A stretch of 64,000 nucleotides of DNA from positions 425,001-489,000 of the forward strand of contig NZ_CP053708.1 of the NCBI RefSeq assembly GCF_013201075.1. Reading direction: 5' to 3'. This stretch comes from Lichenicola cladoniae. GTDB lineage: Bacteria; Pseudomonadota; Alphaproteobacteria; Acetobacterales; Acetobacteraceae. The position numbers were made by a program, and so were the translations under genes. The notes below the pieces were generated by a model. That model had not been told where the DNA came from. It saw nothing but the letters and a program-made list of their open reading frames with translations, and ran no database searches. Of the stretch, positions 51,707 through 59,263 are shown one piece after another. Each line of letters opens with the position of its first letter. The stretch's first letter is position 1.

Positions 51707-52939
51707 TCAAAGCAGGGCGAGCTGCTTGGGTTGCGGCGCCAGCCGTTGCGACAGGCGTGCGCTGTCGAGTTCGTGCGCGGGCTTGTGGTCGGCGGTGATC
51801 ACGAACACCGCGAGCTTGGCCAGCGACAGTCGCAGCCGCGCTAGATCGTCCATGCGCAGGCGCTTGTGCCGCCGCACCTGCAGGATGCGATCCACCGACT
51901 TCACGCCGAGGCCGGGCACACGCAGCAGCAACTCGCGATCGGCGGTGTTGACGTCGACCGGGAACATGGCCCGGTTTTCCAGCGCCCAGGCGAGCTTCGG
52001 GTCGTGCACCAGGTCGAGATTGCCGTCCGCATCTGTTGCCAGTTCCTCGACGCCGAAGCCGTAGAAGCGCAGCAGCCAATCCGCCTGGTAGAGCCGGTGC
52101 TCGCGCATCAACGGCGCCGGCTTCAACGGCAGCGCCGACGAGGCATCCGGGATCGGACTGAACGCCGAGTAGTAAACTCGGCGCAGGCCGTATGAGCCGT
52201 ACAGGTTGCTGCTCATGCGCAGGATGGTGCGGTCCGGGCTCTGGTCGGCCCCGACGATCACCTGCGTGCTTTGCCCAGCCGGTGCGAAGCGCGGAGGCTT
52301 GGCCCCACCCGGCCTGGTCTTCTCGCGCGCAGCATCGATACCGAGCCGCATCCGGCCCATCGAGCGGCGGATACCGGCCATGTCCTTTTCCGGCGCGTAG
52401 TCCTTGAGTGCCGCTTCGGTCGGCAGCTCCACGTTGATCGAAAGCCGGTCGGCCCATTTCCCGGCTTCCTCGAGCAGCAACGGATCGGCGTCGGGGATGG
52501 TCTTCAGGTGGATGTAGCCACGGAACCCGTGCTCGACCCGAAGGGTGCGGGCGACGCCGATCACCTGCTCCATGGTGTAGTCCGGCGAGCGGATGATGCC
52601 CGACGACAGGAACAATCCCTCGATGCAGTTGCGCCGATAGAAGCCGAGCGTCAGCTGCACCACCTCGTCGACCGTGAAGCGGGCCCGCTTCACCGAGGAG
52701 GAAGCCCGGTTGATGCAGTAGGCGCACTCGTAGAGGCAGAAATTGGTGAGCAGTATCTTCAGCAGCGAGATGCATCGCCCGTCCGGGGCATATGCGTGGC
52801 AGATGCCCATGCCCTCGGTCGAGCCGATCCCCTTGGTCGCGCCGATGCTGTCCCGCTTCTCCGTGCCGCTCGAAGCGCAGGAGGCGTCGTATTTCGCGGC
52901 ATCCGCGAGGATCTCGAGCTTGGCGAGCAGGTCCATCAT
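51707..52939 (-). CDS. Putative DNA modification/repair radical SAM protein
   Basis: A 410-residue radical SAM enzyme. The cluster motif C68-x3-C72-x2-C75 (CLYECAYC) comes after a conserved N-terminus LEILADAAKYDASCASSG. The barrel includes LFLSSGIIRSPDYTMEQ and SINVELPTEAALKDYAPEK. The C-terminus carries a helix-hairpin-helix DNA-binding segment (LLRVPGLGVKSVDRIL). The gene family always travels with the UdgX/DUF4130 gene, as here, and is presumed to act on DNA; its reaction is unknown. The ATG at 52939 is preceded by ACAGGAAC. The 195 bases before the divergent AGE gene hold both promoters. Confidence 0.9.
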   Translation of the reverse strand: MMDLLAKLEILADAAKYDASCASSGTEKRDSIGATKGIGSTEGMGICHAYAPDGRCISLLKILLTNFCLYECAYCINRASSSVKRARFTVDEVVQLTLGFYRRNCIEGLFLSSGIIRSPDYTMEQVIGVARTLRVEHGFRGYIHLKTIPDADPLLLEEAGKWADRLSINVELPTEAALKDYAPEKDMAGIRRSMGRMRLGIDAAREKTRPGGAKPPRFAPAGQSTQVIVGADQSPDRTILRMSSNLYGSYGLRRVYYSAFSPIPDASSALPLKPAPLMREHRLYQADWLLRFYGFGVEELATDADGNLDLVHDPKLAWALENRAMFPVDVNTADRELLLRVPGLGVKSVDRILQVRRHKRLRMDDLARLRLSLAKLAVFVITADHKPAHELDSARLSQRLAPQPKQLALL

Positions 52940-53134
52940 TAGTTCCTGTTTCGTTCTAATCCGCCCTGGACGGTGAGGCAAGCCGCCGTAACCGATGTCG
53001 CCGGTATCTCCGGAGCGTTTTGCAGAAGTGGTTTGCAAGCTGGCACAGGTGGAGGGGCGATCAGCCTTGACCGGCCTCGGCGACAGAAGGCAGGAAATAC
53101 GCAACGCGTGGCTTGGCAGAAGGATCAACGGCCC

Positions 53135-54277
53135 ATGTCCGACACCGGTATGCTGATGCAGGCAGCGGATCGCATCGAGGCATGGTTTGCCGACACATGG
53201 CCGGTCTGGATCGAACGGGGGCTGGACCGGAACGGGCTGTTCTATGAGCAGTTCGACGCGTCGGGCCGGCCCGACGACCTCGCGCCGCGTCGCATGCGGG
53301 TGCAGGGGCGGCAGCTCTATTCGCTCTCGCGCGCGGTCGCGGCCGGCTACGACTCGGCCAAGCCTGTGCTCGACCGTGCCCTGGTATCGATCGAGGCCCA
53401 TTGCTGGGGTGCAGTCGGCAACCAGGGGTGGATCCACCTCATGGCGCCCGACGGAACGCCGCTCGACACCCTGCGCGATACCTACGACCAGGCCTTCATG
53501 CTGTTCGGCCTATGCGGCGCGTCCGAGGCCGGGCTGCCGTATGCCCGTGTTTTAGCCGACCGCACCCTTGCCTTCATCGATGCCGAACTGCTGGATGCCC
53601 GCGACGGCAGTTATCGCGAGGGCGCGCCGGCCAGCCTGCCGCGGCGCGCCAACCCGCACATGCACCTGTTCGAGGCGATGCTCGCCTGGTTCGCCCATAC
53701 CGGCGAACGACAATTCCTCGACCGGGCGAACCGGATCGCCGGCCTGTTCGAGACCGCGTTCCTCGACCGCGGCAACGGGACGCTGACCGAGTTCTTCACC
53801 GAGGATCTTCGACCCGCGCCAACGCCGGCCGGTGACGTGGTCGAACCGGGGCATCACTTCGAATGGTCGTGGCTGTTGCATCGGCTGGCGACGCTGGGTG
53901 GTCGCGACCTGCTCGACGAGGCCGGCATCCTGCATCGATGGGCCGTCCAGCACGGTCTCGACCACGGTCTTCTTGCGGTCGACGAATGCGATCGCCTGGG
54001 GCGGCAGATCCGAAAGACCCGTCGCATCTGGCCGCAGACCGAACTTATCAAGAGCCGGCTTGCGAACGACGAGCCCGAGATCGCCGCCACCGTGGCGATC
54101 GCAATGCTCGATACCTATCTGGCAACCGACACGAAGGGGATGTGGATCGACCAGTTCGACCATGCCGGAATGCCGTGCGACACGGTCGTGCCCGCGAGCA
54201 CGCTCTATCATCTGGTCGTCGCGTTCGAGGATCTTCTGAGAGTGGCCGGCAGGCCTAAACGCGTGTCGTCGGCCTGA
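53135..54277 (+). CDS. AGE-family epimerase/isomerase (N-acylglucosamine 2-epimerase or mannose-6-phosphate isomerase type)
   Basis: A 380-residue (alpha/alpha)6-barrel protein. Family segments are RRMRVQGRQLYSLSRAV with the active-site Arg, AFMLFGLCGASEAG, PRRANPHMHLFEAMLAWF with the catalytic His, VEPGHHFEWSWLLHRL with the second His, and the late RRIWPQTELIKSRLA. Members interconvert hexoses or their N-acyl forms. The conserved Arg/His set is complete, but the substrate (mannose, glucose or N-acetylglucosamine) is not evident. The ATG at 53135 follows AAGGATCAACGGCCC. It converges with the next gene with no gap. Confidence 0.87.
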   Translation: MSDTGMLMQAADRIEAWFADTWPVWIERGLDRNGLFYEQFDASGRPDDLAPRRMRVQGRQLYSLSRAVAAGYDSAKPVLDRALVSIEAHCWGAVGNQGWIHLMAPDGTPLDTLRDTYDQAFMLFGLCGASEAGLPYARVLADRTLAFIDAELLDARDGSYREGAPASLPRRANPHMHLFEAMLAWFAHTGERQFLDRANRIAGLFETAFLDRGNGTLTEFFTEDLRPAPTPAGDVVEPGHHFEWSWLLHRLATLGGRDLLDEAGILHRWAVQHGLDHGLLAVDECDRLGRQIRKTRRIWPQTELIKSRLANDEPEIAATVAIAMLDTYLATDTKGMWIDQFDHAGMPCDTVVPASTLYHLVVAFEDLLRVAGRPKRVSSA

Positions 54278-54877
54278 TCAGGTGCGTGCGCCCACGTGCT
54301 GGCTCAGGAACTGGTCCGGCATCTGGATGCGGGTGATCTTCCACTGCCACTTCTCGATCCGCATCGACACCGTCACCGGAACCGACTTCGGATCGTCGTC
54401 CAGCCGGACCGAGGCCTCGAACTGGCTCGGGCCGATGAAGCGCACATGGTCCACCCGTCCCAGCATCGACAACGCCCCGGAACCGGTCGCATGAGCGGCC
54501 CGGTCGGCAGGGCCTGCATGGACCAGCATCGCCACCAGATGCTCGGGGGTGATGACATCATCCACGACGTGGGAAACGATGGTGGTGGCGAACGACGTGC
54601 CGAAGTCCGGAAGCTCGTCCTGTGCGGCCGCCACATGGGTGGAACTGGCCAGGCTCACCGTCGCGCCAGGACCGAGATCGCTCTTGAGCCCGCTCCGGAC
54701 CGTGCGCCAGTCGAGCGCCCCCTGGACCGTGGTGACATCATGGTTCTGGAGCGCGGAAGCGACCGACCACAGGGTCACGAATGGCGATGCCGCATACAGG
54801 CTTAGCGACGCGACCAGGCAGGCGAACGGGATGCGGGTCGTGCGCAGGAGCCGGTTCCGGACGGATCGACGTGTCAT
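54278..54877 (-). CDS. DUF2939 family exported protein
   Basis: A 199-residue protein with a basic N-terminus and one hydrophobic segment (about residues 17-31), giving a membrane anchor or signal. The following SPFVTLWSVASALQNHDVTTVQGALDW is the typical DUF2939 opening, with a helical and beta-rich remainder. The family has no known role. It is monocistronic as far as can be seen; 54878-55050 is the divergent promoter region toward the MoeB-like gene. Confidence 0.78.
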   Translation of the reverse strand: MTRRSVRNRLLRTTRIPFACLVASLSLYAASPFVTLWSVASALQNHDVTTVQGALDWRTVRSGLKSDLGPGATVSLASSTHVAAAQDELPDFGTSFATTIVSHVVDDVITPEHLVAMLVHAGPADRAAHATGSGALSMLGRVDHVRFIGPSQFEASVRLDDDPKSVPVTVSMRIEKWQWKITRIQMPDQFLSQHVGART

Positions 54878-55050
54878 CGCTTCGGCCCTTGCTGGATTTG
54901 AGGGTCTGCTATGTCGGACTATCTTCCAACCCGGATGTGGCGGTCAAGTAACATCGTGAAGACATTCGTGATTTGCATGTGCGGCTCCCGGATCAGCCGG
55001 TCGATCGTCCCGTAGCCGGCCACCGCTCCGGACAAGTCAGGAATGCCGCG

Positions 55051-55842
55051 ATGAACCTCGATTTTACCGAAGACGAGATCAACCGCTATTCGCGTCATAT
55101 CCTGCTCGGTGAAGTCGGCGGCATCGGCCAGGCGCAGCTTCGGGACGCGAAGGTGCTCGTGGTCGGGGCAGGCGGCCTCGGTGCACCGCTGGCGCTCTAC
55201 CTTGCGGCCGCAGGTGTCGGCACCATCGGGCTCGTGGACGACGATGTCGTCGAGCTGTCGAACCTGCAGCGGCAGATCATCCATGCCACCGACCGGATCG
55301 GGCAGGGCAAGGTGGCCTCCGCGACGACGGCGCTGGCCGCACTCAATCCGCTGGTCGAAATCCGGCAGCATCCCTATCGGCTCGATGCGGCGAGCGTGGC
55401 CGCCGTGATCGACCAGTACGACATCATCTGCGACGGCAGCGACAATTTCCCGACCCGCTACCTGCTGGCGGATGCCTGCGTGCTCGGCCGGCGCACCCTG
55501 ATCTCGGCATCGGTATCGCGCTTCGAGGGCCAGCTTTCCACCTTCAAGCCGCATCTCGGCGGCCCCTGCTACCGTTGCCTCTATCCCGCACCGCCGCCGC
55601 CGGGGACGGTCCAATCCTGTGCCGAAGCCGGCGTGCTCGGCGCAGTCACCGGGGTGATGGGCACGCTGCAGGCGACCGAGGTGATCAAGGAAATCGTCGG
55701 TCTCGGCGAGGGCCTGTCCGGACGCGTGCTGGCCTGGGACGCGCTGTCGGTGCGCTTCCATGTATTCCGGCTGAAGCCCGATCCGGACTGCCTGCTCTGC
55801 GGCACGCATCCAGGCATCCACGACCTGTCCGCGCATGCGTGA
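55051..55842 (+). CDS. MoeB/ThiF-family sulfur-carrier adenylyltransferase
   Basis: A 263-residue E1-like enzyme that adenylates the C-terminus of a small sulfur-carrier protein (MoaD or ThiS). The N-terminus NRYSRHILLGEVGGIGQ, the nucleotide loop VGAGGLGAPLALYLAAAG, the acidic SNLQRQI segment and CDGSDNFPTRYL are all typical. Two zinc pairs are visible: CYRC and CLLC. The sulfur-handling Cys region reads SCAEAGVLGAVTGVMG. Without moaD or thiS nearby I cannot choose between molybdopterin and thiamine roles. The 3' end overlaps or abuts a DsrE-family gene, supporting a sulfur-relay role. Confidence 0.88.
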   Translation: MNLDFTEDEINRYSRHILLGEVGGIGQAQLRDAKVLVVGAGGLGAPLALYLAAAGVGTIGLVDDDVVELSNLQRQIIHATDRIGQGKVASATTALAALNPLVEIRQHPYRLDAASVAAVIDQYDIICDGSDNFPTRYLLADACVLGRRTLISASVSRFEGQLSTFKPHLGGPCYRCLYPAPPPPGTVQSCAEAGVLGAVTGVMGTLQATEVIKEIVGLGEGLSGRVLAWDALSVRFHVFRLKPDPDCLLCGTHPGIHDLSAHA

Positions 55843-55852
55843 GGAACCCGCC

Positions 55853-56230
55853 ATGCCGCCCGTCCTCGGCATCATGCTGATCAGCGGCGTCTACGATCGT
55901 GCCCATCATGCGCTCGTCATGGCGGTCAGTGCCGCATCCCTCGATCGCCCGGTGGTGCTGTTCGCGACGCATGGCGGCCTGCATGCGCTCTGCCGGGACT
56001 GGTCGGGACTCGTCGGTAGCGATGCCGACGCGATCTTCCGGGCCCGAGGCGTGGTCGGGTTCACGCCGCTGCAGGACAGCCTGGCGCCCCTCGGGGTGAG
56101 GCTGATGGCTTGCCAGGCCGGGCTGCTGGCGACGGCGCTGCCGGTGGCGATGTTGCTGGACGATGTCGAGCAGGTCGGCGTGCCGACCTTCCTCGCCGCC
56201 GTCGGCTACGGGCAAATGCTGTCGATCTGA
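55853..56230 (+). CDS. DsrE-family sulfur-relay-like protein
   Basis: A 125-residue cytoplasmic protein with the DsrE/DsrE2 fold pattern: GIMLISGVYDRAHHALVMAVSAASLDRPVVLFATHGGLHAL, then GVRLMACQAGLLATALPVAMLLDDVEQVGVPTFLA. The Cys in MACQAG lies where DsrE2-type proteins carry the reactive thiol. I chose the ATG at 55853 because GAGGA precedes it; an ATG at 55835 overlaps the previous stop. It probably partners the MoeB-like enzyme in sulfur transfer (inference). Confidence 0.75.
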   Translation: MPPVLGIMLISGVYDRAHHALVMAVSAASLDRPVVLFATHGGLHALCRDWSGLVGSDADAIFRARGVVGFTPLQDSLAPLGVRLMACQAGLLATALPVAMLLDDVEQVGVPTFLAAVGYGQMLSI

Positions 56231-56307
56231 CCCTCGCGTGGCGGTGGGGTGCTTAAACCCCGACCGTGGGCCTTGCTCTCCGCAGCGTGTGTTGGCACGG
56301 ATGGCAA

Positions 56308-57186
56308 ATGCCTGTCGTTCGTACGCGCCGCCCGATCCGAAGCCCTGCCGGCGTCCCGAATCCCCGGCGGACGGTGAGCGGCGCGCTGCTCTCGATCGGC
56401 CTGCTGCTTCCGGCCGGCGCGGCCGCCCAATCGTCGCTCGGGACCCCGGCGGTGCTCCCGGCGCCTCATCACCTAGTGCTGCATCCCAAGCCGCCAGGGC
56501 ATGCCGGGTCGCATCCCGGGTCGCACACCGAAACGCCGCACCGTGCCGCCCATCTAGCCCATGCGAAGCATCCGGCTCACAACGGGCATCCGGTCGCGGC
56601 CCATCCGGTCCGGCATCCACCGCCGCCGCCCGCACCGCCCCCGGTGCCGGTGGTGGCTGCACCCGTCGTGCCCCCGGTGGCCCTCAAGGGCACCAACACC
56701 GGGCTTCCGCTTCCGCGCTTCGCCTCGCTCAGGGCCGACGACGTCAACCTGCGCGGTGGGCCCGGCACGCGCTATCCGATCCAGTGGATCTACAAGCGGC
56801 GCGACCTGCCGGTGAAGATCGAGCGTGAGTTCGACGTCTGGCGGCTCGTCGAGGATTCCGACGGGGTCAAGGGATGGGTTCACCAGGCGACCCTGGTCGG
56901 CAGCCGCAGTTTCGTGGTGGTTGCAGCCACGATGGCACGGCCGGCATCGGAAACCGTCACCGCGTCCACGGAAATTTCGGCAGATGTCCGCAATCAGGTG
57001 CTACGAAGCGAACCGAAACCAGACGGTGCGGTGGTCGCGATCTTGAAGCCGGGTGTAATAGGCCGTATCCGCACCTGCCCTGCAGGCTCCGACTGGTGCA
57101 GGGTCAGTCTCAAGGCGTATTCAGGGTGGCTGCTGCGGAGTGCCTTCTGGGGCCTGCTCCCAGGCGAGACCATCCTGCCGCCCTGA
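56308..57186 (+). CDS. Secreted SH3-domain protein
   Basis: A 292-residue exported protein. A signal peptide (ALLSIGLLLPAGAAAQ) is followed by a His/Pro-rich spacer of about 85 residues (AHLAHAKHPAHNGHP, PPPPPAPPPVPV). A bacterial SH3 domain then starts at RASLRADDVNLRGGPGTRYP, continuing through DLPVKIEREFDVWRLVEDSDGVKGWVHQ. A second, more divergent SH3-like segment ends the protein (about 230-290). Such domains bind cell-wall peptides. The His-rich part could bind metal. The start is uncertain; a GTG at 56266 would add 14 residues. Confidence 0.8.
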   Translation: MPVVRTRRPIRSPAGVPNPRRTVSGALLSIGLLLPAGAAAQSSLGTPAVLPAPHHLVLHPKPPGHAGSHPGSHTETPHRAAHLAHAKHPAHNGHPVAAHPVRHPPPPPAPPPVPVVAAPVVPPVALKGTNTGLPLPRFASLRADDVNLRGGPGTRYPIQWIYKRRDLPVKIEREFDVWRLVEDSDGVKGWVHQATLVGSRSFVVVAATMARPASETVTASTEISADVRNQVLRSEPKPDGAVVAILKPGVIGRIRTCPAGSDWCRVSLKAYSGWLLRSAFWGLLPGETILPP

Positions 57187-57233
57187 CCACACACCGCACC
57201 GCACAGCCCGAACATTGGACAGGAGGTTAATCC

Positions 57234-58688
57234 TTGTCGGCATACTCTTCATCATCGATGTCACTGCTGAGCAGACGTACCAAGATCGTGGCCACGCTCG
57301 GCCCGGTCTCCAGCTCGGAGGAGCGGATCGCGGCCCTGGCGGAAGCCGGCGCCGACCTGTTCCGGATCAACTTCTCCCATGGCCTCCACTCCGAGCACGG
57401 TGCCCGGATCGCCGCGGTCCGCGCGGTCGAGCAGAGCCGCGGCCGGCCGATCGGCATTCTGGCCGACGTGCAGGGGCCGAAACTGCGGGTCGGCCTGTTC
57501 GAAGGCGGGCGTGCCCCGCTGGTGCCTGGCGACGACTTCATCCTCGATCTCGACTCCGCGGTCGGCACCTCGCGTCGCGTGCAGTTGCCGCATCCGGAAA
57601 TCATCCAGGCCGCGACGGTCGGCTCGTTCCTGCTGCTCGATGACGGGCGGTTGCGGCTGCGGGTTTCCAAGTGCTTCCCCGACCGGCTCGTGACCGAGAT
57701 CGTCACCGGCGGGTTTCTGTCCGACCGCAAGGGCGTGAACGTGCCGGACGTCGTGCTGCCGATCCCGGCGCTGACGCTGAAGGACCGCGCCGACCTCGAA
57801 TTCGCGTTGCAGCACGGCGTGGACTTCATCGGCCTGTCGTTCGTGCAGACGCCGGCGGATGTCGAGGAAGCCCGTTCGCTGATCCAAGGTCGCGCCTGGA
57901 TCATGACCAAGGTCGAGAAGCCGCAGGCGCTCGACAATCTCGACGCGATTCTTCGCCTGTCGGATGCGGTGATGGTGGCGCGCGGCGATCTCGGCGTCGA
58001 GTTGCCGCCGGAGCGGGTTCCGCTCGAACAGAAGCGCATCGTCCGCGAGGCGCGCCTGCTCGGCCTTCCGGTGGTGGTGGCGACACAGATGCTGGAGAGC
58101 ATGATCTCCGCGCCGGCTCCGACCCGTGCCGAGGCGTCCGACGTGGCGACCGCTGTGTTCGACGGCGCCGATGCGGTGATGCTGTCCGGTGAAACCGCGG
58201 TCGGCCAGTATCCGGTCGAAGCGGTCTCGATCATGAAGCGGATCGTGGCCCAGGTGGAAGCCGACGCGAGCTGGCAGGCGTTGCAGAAAACCACCCGCCC
58301 GGCTCCCGAGAACTCCACCTCGGACGCGATCGCCTTCGCGGCCCAGCAGGTGGCGGAAACCATCGGCGCCGCCGCGATCGTCGCCTACACCCTCTCCGGC
58401 CGGAGTGCCGTTCGCATCTCCCGCGAGCGTCCGGCCTGCCCAGTCCTGGGTATTGCCGGCAACGTCGCGGCGGCGCGCAGACTGTCGGTCGCCTGGGGCG
58501 TCCAGGCGATGGCGCTGGACCAGAGCGAGCCGAACGAGACCATCGAGCATGTGGTCGAGTCCGCGGTCGACATGGCCAAGCAGGCCGGTGTAGCCGGGGT
58601 TGGCGACCTGCTGGTCATTGTCGCAGGCGTCCCGTTTGGCCGTGCCGGCACGACCAACACCCTGCGCGTGGTGAAGGTCGGCGCCTGA
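57234..58688 (+). CDS. pyk: Pyruvate kinase
   Basis: A 484-residue glycolytic enzyme transferring phosphate from phosphoenolpyruvate to ADP. Domains in order: the start TKIVATLGP and FRINFSHG; the B domain; IMTKVEKPQAL with the catalytic Lys; MVARGDLGVELPPE for metal binding; VVATQMLESMI and VMLSGETAVGQYP; and the C-terminal regulatory domain. The best start is TTG 57234, because AGGAGG (57221-57226) sits seven bases before it; the in-frame ATG at 57258 lacks such a site. It overlaps the next gene by one base. Confidence 0.95.
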   Translation: MSAYSSSSMSLLSRRTKIVATLGPVSSSEERIAALAEAGADLFRINFSHGLHSEHGARIAAVRAVEQSRGRPIGILADVQGPKLRVGLFEGGRAPLVPGDDFILDLDSAVGTSRRVQLPHPEIIQAATVGSFLLLDDGRLRLRVSKCFPDRLVTEIVTGGFLSDRKGVNVPDVVLPIPALTLKDRADLEFALQHGVDFIGLSFVQTPADVEEARSLIQGRAWIMTKVEKPQALDNLDAILRLSDAVMVARGDLGVELPPERVPLEQKRIVREARLLGLPVVVATQMLESMISAPAPTRAEASDVATAVFDGADAVMLSGETAVGQYPVEAVSIMKRIVAQVEADASWQALQKTTRPAPENSTSDAIAFAAQQVAETIGAAAIVAYTLSGRSAVRISRERPACPVLGIAGNVAAARRLSVAWGVQAMALDQSEPNETIEHVVESAVDMAKQAGVAGVGDLLVIVAGVPFGRAGTTNTLRVVKVGA

Positions 58689-59131
58689 TGCGACCGGCGC
58701 GCCGCACTGCCATCCCGGTCCAGCCGACGCTGCTGCTTGCAGCGTTGCTGGCGGGGTGGGCAGGTGGCGCGCCAGCCCGCGCGGGCAGTCTGCAGGATGA
58801 CAGCCTGCTGCGGGACCCGGGCTCCTATTCTCTCGAACCGCCATCGCTGCTGGCCGGCGGCGTCGTCAGCCAGTCGTTCGGCTCCGGCGGATACCGCAGC
58901 AGTGCGATCCGGATGGATAGCGGCCTGCTCGGCGGCAAGACCCGCGCCTTCGTCGAACTTGGCACCGGGCAGGGGCCACGCTGGCACGGAAGGCCCGTGG
59001 TCAGCGGCAGCAGCGTCGCCGTCGGCGTCGAGACCGAAATCGCCCGCCACATGACGCTGAGCATCACCGGCGGCGCGGAACGGGACCGTTTCGGCAACGC
59101 CGGCTATGGGAACCCGAACTTTCTTCCCTGA
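58688..59131 (+). CDS. Secreted hypothetical protein downstream of pyk
   Basis: A 147-residue protein I do not recognise. The N-terminus is a signal peptide (LLLAALLAGWAGGAPARA). The remainder is Gly/Ser-rich with predicted beta strands (SSVAVGVETEIARHMTLSITGGAERDRFG), compatible with a small beta-barrel or surface protein. It is coupled to pyk by TGATG. The 132 bases to the next gene show nothing else. Confidence 0.65.
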   Translation: MRPARRTAIPVQPTLLLAALLAGWAGGAPARAGSLQDDSLLRDPGSYSLEPPSLLAGGVVSQSFGSGGYRSSAIRMDSGLLGGKTRAFVELGTGQGPRWHGRPVVSGSSVAVGVETEIARHMTLSITGGAERDRFGNAGYGNPNFLP

Positions 59132-59263
59132 CGCCGCCGCTGGCGGATCCTGGCCCGTCAGCTCGACAAATGACCGGATTTTGGCAAGCTTCGGAACCTG
59201 CAACGTTCCGGACCATCGCGCTGCATCGGCCAGCTGGTGCATGCCGTAGACTGGGACCCGACC

